A DNA stretch of 64,000 nt, taken from Pleionea sediminis. Lineage in GTDB: Bacteria > Pseudomonadota > Gammaproteobacteria > Enterobacterales > Kangiellaceae. Both the position numbers and the translations under genes were made by a program. The stretch spans positions 248,001 to 312,000 of the forward strand of contig NZ_SUNB01000004.1 of the NCBI RefSeq assembly GCF_007570825.1, read 5' to 3'. This document shows, piece after piece, positions 42,600-51,435 of the stretch (position 1 is its first letter; every line of letters begins with the position of its first letter). A model generated the notes under the pieces. The model saw nothing but the letters and a program-made list of their open reading frames with translations. It had not been told where the DNA came from and searched no databases.

Positions 42600-44918
42600 C
42601 TAATTCTTGATAGTATTTTCAACGGCTGACATGTCGATATGAAAAATTCTGTCACCAGACATAGTTTGAATAGAACGATCTCCGATACCACGTCCCGAAG
42701 TACCTGACATATATCGCGCTCCACCTGCGTATTCATCAGCGGAGATCTGTAAATAGGGAATACCTGTTTTCCAATGAGTCGTACTTGCTTTCATTCCAAT
42801 ATCAATGGCGTATTGGGTATTAGGCTTTAAAAGTGGAGGTTTTCGAAAAGTCCAAGTCATATATTCCCCTGGATTCCAAAAGCTTTGTTGAATAAATGTT
42901 TCTCTATGAAATTCAATAAACTGATCACCCGATATCTTTCCGACTCGAATAACATAAGTTTTCTCTGGTTCTGCTTTCGTACTTTCTAAATTACCCACTT
43001 GGTACGATACTGAATTTAAGTAAGTACTTTTATTCGAAGTTGTAAATGTTTGGCCTTTCGGTCGACCTGAAATTCTCGTATCGTACCACCATTTATCAAG
43101 GCCAACCGGTGTTCCATAGTTTGCAATGTCCAGATCATCAATCGGTGGGGGTTCTTTACTTATCGCTATCGTACCAGGTGCGGGTTTTATCCTAGAGATA
43201 TCCATATGAAATACCATATCCCCCGACATGTGGTTCATGTTGTGATTACCCCGTCCCCTACCTTCAGTACCTGACATATAACGTGAGCCGCCAAAATATT
43301 CATCTGCCGTCCTTTGTAAGTAGGGAATACCCGTTTTCCAATGAGAACTACTGCTTAACATGCCAATATCAATGCCATAGTGAGTATTCGGTTCCAAGTG
43401 AAAGGGTTCTTTTAAATTCCAGCTCATAAAACCACCTGAGCTCCAGGTAAATTTTTGAGTAAAGGTTTCACGATGAACTTCAGAGAATTCATCTCCATTG
43501 ACGAGTCCTATTCGTAGTAAATAGGTTTTAATCGGTTCCGCTTTCGTTGTTTCTAAATTGCCCACTTGAAACGAGATAGCATTTAACTGTGTCCGTTGAT
43601 TTGAACTAGTAAAGGTTTGTCCTTTTGGTCTACCCGACACTCTAGTGTCGTACCACCATTTATCCAATCCCGTCGTTGAGCTGTAATTTGCAATATCAAA
43701 CTCGTTGATAGATGGACTTTGTTGACTGGTCGTCATTGAATTCTGTCGAGTCGAGATATTTCCTCGATGTAAAGTTAGCATTCCTTTTCCCATCGCCTCG
43801 CCTACCAGCATAAAGGTTTCTGCATTTTTTCTGTAATGTGAACCATCACGACTTGGCGAATCTGCTGCAGAACGCCAAAAGCCTCTTGTATCAACGGTAA
43901 TTACATTGCCATCAAACTCAGGATAATTGCCTGTATCACCACTAATTACACGTTGTGCATTGGCAACGACAGCTGTATTACCTGTCATTTCGTATCCATT
44001 AAAACCGATAGTCGCAATAACAAAAGGCGCTAAAGGTGTATTAAAGTCTGATCGAATGGCCTTAATCAAATTGACCATGTTAAATTCGTAACGCTCAGCA
44101 TAAACTCCATTTAATGTATCTTTGTGTCCTTGAAACCAACCATAGCCCGATATTTGAAAACCACGGTCTGCCCATTGCGGAAAATAACTATTAAAGTTAT
44201 CTAAAACATTTTTGGCTTCAGCAACAAACTCATCGTATTGCTTTCCAGCATACCAGTTAATTGGCGTATAAGGATCGCTATCAGACCATCGATCGTCCCG
44301 ATCGCCATAACCCGCGTATGTATAGCCGTTAACAACATATCGTGAACTACCGGGTGGTAGAATGTCCCATGCAATACTTCTATTACCAATAGATGACTTG
44401 ATAATAAGTACCGGTGCGTCATGGTAATTTCCTACGATATGACCAAATCCTAACTCTGGGCCTATGTGACCTCGATTCGCACCCGCGCCAACGGTCAACC
44501 ATGAGTCTTGTTTGGCTGAAATAACACCTTTGTACCAAACATCGTTTCTTGTTATCCACTGTTCGTTCGAATCTAGTAAGTAAGGAAACTTTCCATTGAG
44601 TTTAACTTCTGTTACTAAAGTTCCTGGAGTACCCAGAGGTTCGATAGCGCCAAAACCAACCATATTAGACTGGCCAAATAAAATGTATACTTTAACCGGC
44701 TTTTGTACGTTAGATGAATTAGTAAAAGCGGTATCTTTGCTCCAGTCCAGTTTATCGGAAAGCATTGTCTCAGATAAGGAAGAAAGTCTTTGATTCTTTG
44801 AAAACAATGCAAGCTCTTTTGAATTTACATTTGAAAATATCGATAGAAAAATAATTAAGGTAATGAACTTTAAAACAACATTTAAAAAACCAAATGGATC
44901 AGTTTCATTCTCCTTCAT
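42600..44918 (-). CDS. Secreted sialate O-acetylesterase with duplicated C-terminal domain
   Basis: I place the start at the ATG with GAGG 6 bases upstream (four codons inside a GTG alternative). A membrane-spanning signal follows (VVLKFITLIIFLSIFSNVNS). SGNH/sialate-esterase domain at ~65-380: VYILFGQSNMVGFG with the nucleophile Ser, GPELGFGH, and S-R-D-G-S-H with the acid-base pair. The last ~390 residues hold two ~165-residue repeats (ANYGTPVGLDKWWYDTRISG, RPKGQTFT, HWKTGIPYLQ, GRGIGDRSIQTMSGD), likely glycan-binding beta-sandwiches of unnamed type. The esterase removes O-acetyl groups from sialic acid, which otherwise block sialidases and proteases. Probably monocistronic: a strong hairpin lies between this gene and the fusion gene behind it. 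Confidence 0.85.
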   Translation of the reverse strand: MKENETDPFGFLNVVLKFITLIIFLSIFSNVNSKELALFSKNQRLSSLSETMLSDKLDWSKDTAFTNSSNVQKPVKVYILFGQSNMVGFGAIEPLGTPGTLVTEVKLNGKFPYLLDSNEQWITRNDVWYKGVISAKQDSWLTVGAGANRGHIGPELGFGHIVGNYHDAPVLIIKSSIGNRSIAWDILPPGSSRYVVNGYTYAGYGDRDDRWSDSDPYTPINWYAGKQYDEFVAEAKNVLDNFNSYFPQWADRGFQISGYGWFQGHKDTLNGVYAERYEFNMVNLIKAIRSDFNTPLAPFVIATIGFNGYEMTGNTAVVANAQRVISGDTGNYPEFDGNVITVDTRGFWRSAADSPSRDGSHYRKNAETFMLVGEAMGKGMLTLHRGNISTRQNSMTTSQQSPSINEFDIANYSSTTGLDKWWYDTRVSGRPKGQTFTSSNQRTQLNAISFQVGNLETTKAEPIKTYLLRIGLVNGDEFSEVHRETFTQKFTWSSGGFMSWNLKEPFHLEPNTHYGIDIGMLSSSSHWKTGIPYLQRTADEYFGGSRYMSGTEGRGRGNHNMNHMSGDMVFHMDISRIKPAPGTIAISKEPPPIDDLDIANYGTPVGLDKWWYDTRISGRPKGQTFTTSNKSTYLNSVSYQVGNLESTKAEPEKTYVIRVGKISGDQFIEFHRETFIQQSFWNPGEYMTWTFRKPPLLKPNTQYAIDIGMKASTTHWKTGIPYLQISADEYAGGARYMSGTSGRGIGDRSIQTMSGDRIFHIDMSAVENTIKN

Positions 44919-44974
44919 TATTAGCCTCACTCATTGGATTTAATAATTGAATTAATCGAGAAAGTCCGAGTTAT

Positions 44975-45007
44975 CGTTTACTCTTAGCTATTCGCTAAGA
45001 GTAAACG
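44975..45007. terminator. Hairpin between the two esterase genes
   Basis: Perfect 14-bp stem (cgtttactcttagc / gctaagagtaaacg) with a 5-base loop, 38 bases after the stop of the fused esterase-protease gene (minus strand). Confidence 0.7.
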
Positions 45008-45045
45008 CATTTATATTTAGCCATCTCTATCATGCAGAGCATGAA

Positions 45046-48000
45046 TTATTGCCATTGCGTTATGACCGTCGGATTACTCCCCATTCCATTACTATCGGCA
45101 TTTGGCGTTAAATAAAGAGTAACCTGATCAATGGTTCCTTCACTCGCTGGCAGGTTGATCGCTCGTGTATGCAAACTACCGCCTGATAGTGGGTTTTCAT
45201 TAGGATCCCATGCAATCGGTAACATGAAATATTTATCTTGATTCCCTTGTCTAATTTTTGCAGTTAAATCACATCCTTTTGCTGGGCAGAATATCGACTT
45301 AGCTTCTTCGCGATCAGACCGAGAACGCGGATCGAATAACTTGATCAACCCTGTTTTGTAAGGACCAATAGGGGGATAAATCATAGTGATGTTAGGAGTT
45401 GAGCCGCTCGCAGCAACCATGACACTGTAAACATTAACATCCCTTATAATTGGAAAGTTAACGCCATTACTGCTGACGGTATTCGTGTAATCGCCCGACT
45501 GCGCATTCCATTTTGCGTAGCGGTTAATTCTATCATTCCATTTGACGAGATGGCCTTCTAAGTAATTTCGAATTTTGTTAACCGAGTAGTCTGAGAAGTG
45601 TCGAAATACATAACCTTGCTCTTGATCACCTTGACCTCCGCCCTGCATAGGATCGGCTTTGTAGGTACCAATTTTTCCTCCGACAGCATTGTCTTGAATG
45701 GTTGGAGGTATAAAGTTTCCATTTCTAAGATCGTATGCCCAAGTCGGCCCTGCATGCGTTGCATTTGCATCGCGCGCTTCTATACCATACATATGACCTT
45801 TGTAAGGATACTGTGCATTGCCTCCCCAATGAGGTAAAGATAAGGCATGACCTAATTCGTGATGTAAAATACCTTGACTCTTTCCATTGCCCACTCCCTT
45901 AAAACCACCAGCTTGACCACCTGAGTGAACACCATAAATATTAACGTAATATAAGCTTAAATGACGGCTACCGGCAGCGGCTTGTAAGGCACCAACCCAC
46001 TGTAAAGCAGCACCTTGTTCGCCATCAAAATTTAAGCCCGTTTGATCTTTATAGTCTTGTCTAGAACGAACTTTCGCTGCTCGAACACCTGATCGAGGAG
46101 GAATAACCAACTCTTCAAAAACAATATTGTTTACCCTTCGTAGTTCGAGCGATGACACCGGCCACTTAGACTCTAGCTCGCTAAGCCATCCCGACGGATA
46201 GTCACCAGTCGTTTGGTTAAAATAGTGTACATCAAACATATTCATAACGACTTTATTGGGTGAGGTGATTGTTAAATTATCGAGAGATAAAATATTATTG
46301 CCTGCGGCTATCGTTATACGCAAACCCGGTTTAACCCATTCTTTGGGTATTGTCGTCGTAAAACTATCATCCGATTTATGTTGAACCGCTCCTCGCTCTG
46401 AATTGAATTCAGTAGGAACAGTTGCTGGGCCTTGCATAGTCAACTTAGTGGATTGCCCATTCAAATAAAGCATCGCAGAGACTTCCGGTGAATTAGCATT
46501 GGCTTCATCGGCAAGAACCTGAACTTTTAACAACGCATCAAGGTCGCTGACGAGTTCAAATAAATTATCATTGGGTTCTAGAATATGATTCTGCCCGAAA
46601 TAGACTTTCTCAATATAAACATCGGGTGGCAAATTTTCAGACCCTATCGCCATGTGATCTAAATTGGGCCCAGCTTGAATTGCTTGCACTTTTAGCTTGT
46701 GAATACCTTTTGGTAAAAACACTTCGTAAGTTTCTGTTTTCCAGTTTGTCCAGCTACCTGTTGCACTAAAGCTCAGGTCAGCAATAGGACTTCCATTAAG
46801 AAACAACCGAGAGTTTCGACTTCCTCTTTCAACCGCGTATCGGAATTTTATTTTGTAGTTGCCATCATTTGGAATATTTATAGACGGCCACTCAACTGAG
46901 CTGCCTGCCCCACCGAAATCAATAAAACCGGTTCCCGTATAACCCGCGTGTACATTCGTAACGCTAGATTTGCTTAAGGTTGTGTTTTCCTCTGCTTCAT
47001 ATTGAACGCCACGATTTGCGACAGAATATGGCTCAACTTTCATGTAATCCAAATTCGGACCAGCTTGGTACGCTTCAACTTTTATTAAATGTTGACCCCT
47101 GGTTAAATTCACATTAATACTCACAGTCTCCCAATTTTCCCAACTTCCAGTTTTATTAAATGGGATATCAGCGATAGCGCTTCCATTGATCAGTAAACGC
47201 GACCGCCGTTGGCCTCTTTCTACTGCATAACGAAACGTTAATGTATATTCACCGTCATTATCAATATTAACGGATGGCCACTCGACATAGCTTCCAGCCC
47301 CAAAGTAATCGACAAAACCAGTTCCTGTATAACCTGGAACACTTGTCGTTACATTTGCATCATGTAGATGAGTGTTATCCTCTGCTTGTAGAATATTCGT
47401 GACACATGACGCCTGTTGACACCCCATACTGACTAAGTTTCTTGCTAGCGCATCGCCGATGAGATAATAAGATTCTGCATTAGAGTTCCAGTGATATCCC
47501 TGAGCTGTTGGAGAATCACTTTGTTCACGATAGAAATCTCTGGTGTCGATGGCTACGACATTCGTCGAGTTGAGTAAACGACTATCGTTTGGTACGGCTA
47601 ACTGAGCTTCCATCAATGATAAAGCTCTGGGATGATTTTCATTCCAACCTGACATGCCTGTTGTGGCTATCGCAAAAGGTAAATTTGGTGTATTGAATTC
47701 CGCTCTTAAGTCGTTAATTAAATTGACGCAATTCTCCTGGTACTCATCATTTGCCGTTTGATTAACTCGATCATTCCAGCCTTGATGCCAAGCAATACCA
47801 GCCAATTCATAACCCTGCCCCTGATAATTGGGCACATAACTACCAATGTTATTGAGCACTTCATGAATTCTATCGATCATTAGGTAGTAATAATTACCGG
47901 TTTTACCACCAGAGCTTGGTGGCCGAAAATCATTATATAAACTCTTTCCGCCCCAAGCTGTTTTAATGAGTAACACCGGATTTTCTAGTGCATCACCCAC

Positions 48001-48345
48001 TAGGTGACCGAACTGTAACTCAGGACCAATTTTATTGGTTCTGACTGTTAAAGCACCACTGGTATTCAGATCGGCTAACCATACATCATTCCGAACCGTC
48101 CAGTTGCCACCAGATATCAAGTGTTTATAATCATTTTTATCAGGTGAGTTCTTTACTAAGTATCGCAGTGTGCCCTTACCATTATTTTTATCGATTTGAC
48201 CTTGACTGGGTGTAACGACACCCTGACCAGCCATGTTAGACTGACCAGCAAGAATGAACACCTTCACTGGAAGTGAAGGATCATTTGCTTGAGCTACCAA
48301 GCTAAAGAAAACTAAAGTTCCCAACATTATTTTTTTTAAAAACAT
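45046..48345 (-). CDS. Fused sialate O-acetylesterase - CBM6 - CBM6 - M66 mucinase-like protease
   Basis: 1099 residues; ribosome binding site AGGGGAG, signal peptide 1-20 (FFSLVAQA/ND). Order: sialate O-acetylesterase domain ~25-310 (VFILAGQSNMAGQG, GPELQFGH, W-H-Q-G-W), CBM6 ~320-440, CBM6 ~450-575 (both ending PNLDxM), M66 unit ~580-1099 with H829-E-L-G-H833-A-L-S-L-P-H. The esterase block equivalent to D-G-S-H of the sister enzyme reads Q-G-Y-H, so the expected catalytic Asp is Gln; activity of this domain is uncertain. The M66 half resembles the stand-alone protease at 32146 throughout. A single chain that deacetylates sialylated glycans, holds them and cuts the mucin backbone is the inferred role. 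Confidence 0.9.
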   Translation of the reverse strand: MFLKKIMLGTLVFFSLVAQANDPSLPVKVFILAGQSNMAGQGVVTPSQGQIDKNNGKGTLRYLVKNSPDKNDYKHLISGGNWTVRNDVWLADLNTSGALTVRTNKIGPELQFGHLVGDALENPVLLIKTAWGGKSLYNDFRPPSSGGKTGNYYYLMIDRIHEVLNNIGSYVPNYQGQGYELAGIAWHQGWNDRVNQTANDEYQENCVNLINDLRAEFNTPNLPFAIATTGMSGWNENHPRALSLMEAQLAVPNDSRLLNSTNVVAIDTRDFYREQSDSPTAQGYHWNSNAESYYLIGDALARNLVSMGCQQASCVTNILQAEDNTHLHDANVTTSVPGYTGTGFVDYFGAGSYVEWPSVNIDNDGEYTLTFRYAVERGQRRSRLLINGSAIADIPFNKTGSWENWETVSINVNLTRGQHLIKVEAYQAGPNLDYMKVEPYSVANRGVQYEAEENTTLSKSSVTNVHAGYTGTGFIDFGGAGSSVEWPSINIPNDGNYKIKFRYAVERGSRNSRLFLNGSPIADLSFSATGSWTNWKTETYEVFLPKGIHKLKVQAIQAGPNLDHMAIGSENLPPDVYIEKVYFGQNHILEPNDNLFELVSDLDALLKVQVLADEANANSPEVSAMLYLNGQSTKLTMQGPATVPTEFNSERGAVQHKSDDSFTTTIPKEWVKPGLRITIAAGNNILSLDNLTITSPNKVVMNMFDVHYFNQTTGDYPSGWLSELESKWPVSSLELRRVNNIVFEELVIPPRSGVRAAKVRSRQDYKDQTGLNFDGEQGAALQWVGALQAAAGSRHLSLYYVNIYGVHSGGQAGGFKGVGNGKSQGILHHELGHALSLPHWGGNAQYPYKGHMYGIEARDANATHAGPTWAYDLRNGNFIPPTIQDNAVGGKIGTYKADPMQGGGQGDQEQGYVFRHFSDYSVNKIRNYLEGHLVKWNDRINRYAKWNAQSGDYTNTVSSNGVNFPIIRDVNVYSVMVAASGSTPNITMIYPPIGPYKTGLIKLFDPRSRSDREEAKSIFCPAKGCDLTAKIRQGNQDKYFMLPIAWDPNENPLSGGSLHTRAINLPASEGTIDQVTLYLTPNADSNGMGSNPTVITQWQ

Positions 48346-48619
48346 AAATCTCCCCTAGAGAAAAATCTAGAATTAATTATCTTCTGGCAATCCTACGAGC
48401 CAGTTAACTCGATGAGACTTTAAATTAAAATAAGGAATAGAAAGTAGACTTTCGACACATTAAATGAGTGACTAAGTATCAAAGGTACGAAACCGTGCAT
48501 AGATGGGTTTTATTTAATTTATTTAGAGATTGAGTGTCGTTAAAGAAAATTTAACAAACAATTAATTTCTTACGATACTTTAAGTCAGAACGCCAATTTT
48601 TAAATATTAACATCCTCAA

Positions 48620-50797
48620 CTAACTTCTTGGCAATACAGCAGGAAACCTAATAATTAGCTCACCACCTGCCTCTGTAGAGTCGAAAGATATCTCATATTG
48701 TTTAGGATATAAAAGGCGCATCGTTTCACTTAAAATACGAGTTCCCTCGCCAGACTTAATTTCTTCAACATCAATTTTTGGACCGGAATCTCTAATAAGA
48801 ATTTCAATCATTTCCTTTTTAAAATCATCAGAAAAATATCTTTTTACAACTATTTCGACGTGAGCTTTCTTTGAATAAGGTGCGACAGCGTGTTTAATGG
48901 TGTTTTCTACAAGTGGTAAGACTAATAACGATGGCACTAGTAGATTTTCACATTCTTTCGGAAGAACGACATTAAAACTTAAGCGCTCTGAAAAGCGATT
49001 CACTTGAATTTTTAAGTAATACAGTGCTGTTTCCATTTCTTCTTTTAAACTAGAAAAATTGCGCTTTGATAAATTAACCGTTGCACGCAATAAGTCAGAG
49101 AGGTTATATATATTTTCCTTTGCATTTTCTGGACGTTTTGAAATCTCAGAGACAATCAAATTTAAGGTGTTGAATAAAAAATGAGGATTACTTTGTGATC
49201 GCAAAGCATTGAGCTCTATCTGTTTCGAGTTTAAAGTCGTTTCAAAAACGATCTCTTGTTGCTTCATGATTTGCATCAAAGTCAAATACAGTGCCATTTG
49301 TAACAAAAATATGAAGGCGGGTAACAATATAACATTGGCACCTTCAAAAGGAAGAACGTCAGTAATAGCAGGGAAAAAGAAAAGACAAATAGGAAAGACT
49401 ATGGCTAGGTTGACGACAAGAAACGCCATTCCTTTTAGTTTCTTCTTCATTTTCGTTTGTCGGACCAAGCCTGCAATGATAACTAACCCTGAAGTCAAGA
49501 CAAAAAGAAAGCTTAATATCCAGATGGTTAACTTCCTTTTTTGATCATCAAGTTCTAGCCGACTAATTTCGTTTTCTTGCTTTAATAATTGGTTTTCAAT
49601 TTCCTTTCGCTCAGTATCAAATAGCACCATAAGCCTTTCAATCGATTGCTCTTTCTCTTTTGCATGCCTTTCTTTTAAACGAGTAAGATAGGCCTCGTGA
49701 GCGGCTAAAGCGCCAGCAGTATCACCCTTTTTTTTACGAAATTCGTAAAGCATCTCATAAGCCCTAATGGTGTACTTATCATTAACCAATCCTTCTATTT
49801 CTACAAAAACATGTTCCAGTAGCTTTTCGGCTTTTTCTAACTCATTTCTTTCAAGGTAAATCTCGACTAAAGACAAAGCCGAAAATGCCGAGTTTTTATT
49901 CTCTTTTAACTCTTTGAATAAATGATGTGCTTTAGAAAGATAGCTGATTGATTTCGAGAACTCATTTTGTTCGCGATATATGTCCCCTAAAGTTCTTGAT
50001 GACCACGCAATACCGGACTTATCTTGAATTCTCTCACTTATTTCTATTGACTTTTCTATGTAACCTTTGGCCTCGTTGGGATTGCCTTGGTTTTGATATT
50101 GATTACCTATATTAAATAAAAGCACAGATATTAGAAACTGGTCATCTTCACTCTCGGCGTGTTTTAACGCTTGTTTAAAATAGTGGATAGATTTTTCATA
50201 ATTCTTCTGATGACCAAATAATTCTGCGATAGGTATCAATGTAACGATGATGCCACGTATATATTGTTCTTCCTCAAATATTTTTAGCGCTTTATTCAAA
50301 TACAAGAGTCCTCGGTCATTGATTTCATATTTTGTTAATGATTGACCAACGGAATGGTAAACTGCAGCGATGCTCCTTCTATCAGATAGAGTCTCTATTG
50401 AATTCAATAGCTTATTACGTAGCTTTCTTGCAAGCTCATGATTGTGATGCATATCAGCGTATTGTAAATAAGTGCGAGTGAGACGCTGCTCCACCTTTTT
50501 CAGGTTAAATTTCTCAGCAAAGTCAATAAACTGAACAATCTTATTCTCAATGCCTTCGAATTGCCCATGATTATGCATTTCACGAAGTTTATAGCTCATA
50601 GCTACAGTAAGTAACTTGGTATCTCCTTTCTCTTCTAATTCATTGATTATATTGTCCAGTTCAACCGAGAACTGAGATGTTTCAGTGCGCTTATGTAAAT
50701 CTTCAATATGCTGCTCAAACTGCTCAGGCGTGATGACATCTGAGGTAAAACTTGTCAATATGATAAATAGAAAAGCGGTAAATATACTAGATGTCAT
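48620..50797 (-). CDS. TPR-containing LytS-type sensor histidine kinase
   Basis: 725 residues. An N-terminal hydrophobic segment is a signal or anchor; residues ~30-390 are TPR repeats (SIHYFKQALKHAESEDD, SISYLSKAHHLFKELKE). A coiled coil and three or four spans (~420-515) precede the His_kinase domain with N-P-H539-F-L-F-N-T-L-N, V-E-N-T-I-K-H-A (N box) and G-E-G-T-R-I (G box). This is the LytS/YehU type paired with LytTR regulators. No regulator is adjacent; the two LytTR proteins in this window are the obvious partners. Nine decamer repeats lie ~175 bases upstream of its start. Ligand unknown; the periplasmic TPR part may bind proteins or peptides. Confidence 0.88.
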   Translation of the reverse strand: MTSSIFTAFLFIILTSFTSDVITPEQFEQHIEDLHKRTETSQFSVELDNIINELEEKGDTKLLTVAMSYKLREMHNHGQFEGIENKIVQFIDFAEKFNLKKVEQRLTRTYLQYADMHHNHELARKLRNKLLNSIETLSDRRSIAAVYHSVGQSLTKYEINDRGLLYLNKALKIFEEEQYIRGIIVTLIPIAELFGHQKNYEKSIHYFKQALKHAESEDDQFLISVLLFNIGNQYQNQGNPNEAKGYIEKSIEISERIQDKSGIAWSSRTLGDIYREQNEFSKSISYLSKAHHLFKELKENKNSAFSALSLVEIYLERNELEKAEKLLEHVFVEIEGLVNDKYTIRAYEMLYEFRKKKGDTAGALAAHEAYLTRLKERHAKEKEQSIERLMVLFDTERKEIENQLLKQENEISRLELDDQKRKLTIWILSFLFVLTSGLVIIAGLVRQTKMKKKLKGMAFLVVNLAIVFPICLFFFPAITDVLPFEGANVILLPAFIFLLQMALYLTLMQIMKQQEIVFETTLNSKQIELNALRSQSNPHFLFNTLNLIVSEISKRPENAKENIYNLSDLLRATVNLSKRNFSSLKEEMETALYYLKIQVNRFSERLSFNVVLPKECENLLVPSLLVLPLVENTIKHAVAPYSKKAHVEIVVKRYFSDDFKKEMIEILIRDSGPKIDVEEIKSGEGTRILSETMRLLYPKQYEISFDSTEAGGELIIRFPAVLPRS

Positions 50798-50970
50798 CTA
50801 GATGACCTTAACTATGTTCAGAACGATTATTAAATACAAAACTATTTCCAAAAATGTTTCTTCGAAGACCTTATTATACTAAATATTAACAATTACAGTA
50901 GCACTTCCGTCTTTACATGTCATATCTTTAAACAAAGACTGTTCTATTTTCATTGGGCTCTCAACCTAGC

Positions 50971-51060
50971 GAACCATAACGAACCATAACGAACCATAAC
51001 GAACCATAACGAACCATAACGAACCATAACGAACCATAACGAACCATAACGAACCATAAC
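50971..51060. repeat. Decamer tandem repeat, 9 perfect copies
   Basis: GAACCATAAC repeated nine times without error, followed by a truncated unit (GAACAAGG). The 10-base period is close to one DNA turn, so copies align on one face of the helix. It lies 174 bases upstream of the histidine kinase start codon. Confidence 0.95.
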
Positions 51061-51390
51061 GAACAAGGATAAATTGCCCAGTTAACGAATGCTTATAATT
51101 GTGCTTGTTTGAAGTATAAATATTTTAACTTGAAGTTATTACAGATAACTTAAGTATATAAAGAATACCAGTAATCAACTTAATATTCGAAGAAGTGCTG
51201 CATTTGGAGGAGAGGCTGTAACCAACGCCCTATATTCATATAAACGTTTAAGAATCCAGAATTCAAACCTCGACTGATCAATCCTTCTTCGCTGAATTCT
51301 AAACTTGATATTGAGTTGGTTTATCTTAAAAGAACTTTGCATTCATCACTGACATCGACCGCTCTGCCTATCAAGGCTAAAGAAAAGAAC

Positions 51391-51408
51391 GCCCAGTAAA
51401 AACTGGGC
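51391..51408 (-). terminator. Terminator of the M60 gene
   Basis: 7-bp stem gcccagt/actgggc with a 4-base loop, followed on the minus strand by GTTCTTTTCTTT; 28 bases past the stop. Confidence 0.7.
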
Positions 51409-51435
51409 ATCGCAGTCTATTAGTTTTCTAAACGA

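Larger units (their letters stand above)
50798..51435. promoter_or_regulatory. Long intergenic upstream of the kinase, with decamer array
   Basis: Holds the 9-copy decamer (listed separately), the kinase promoter, and a terminator for the M60 gene near its right end. No supported gene. Confidence 0.5.

Noticed and set aside
50971-51060. CRISPR-like array
   Set aside because: The decamers abut with no spacers; it is a simple tandem repeat.
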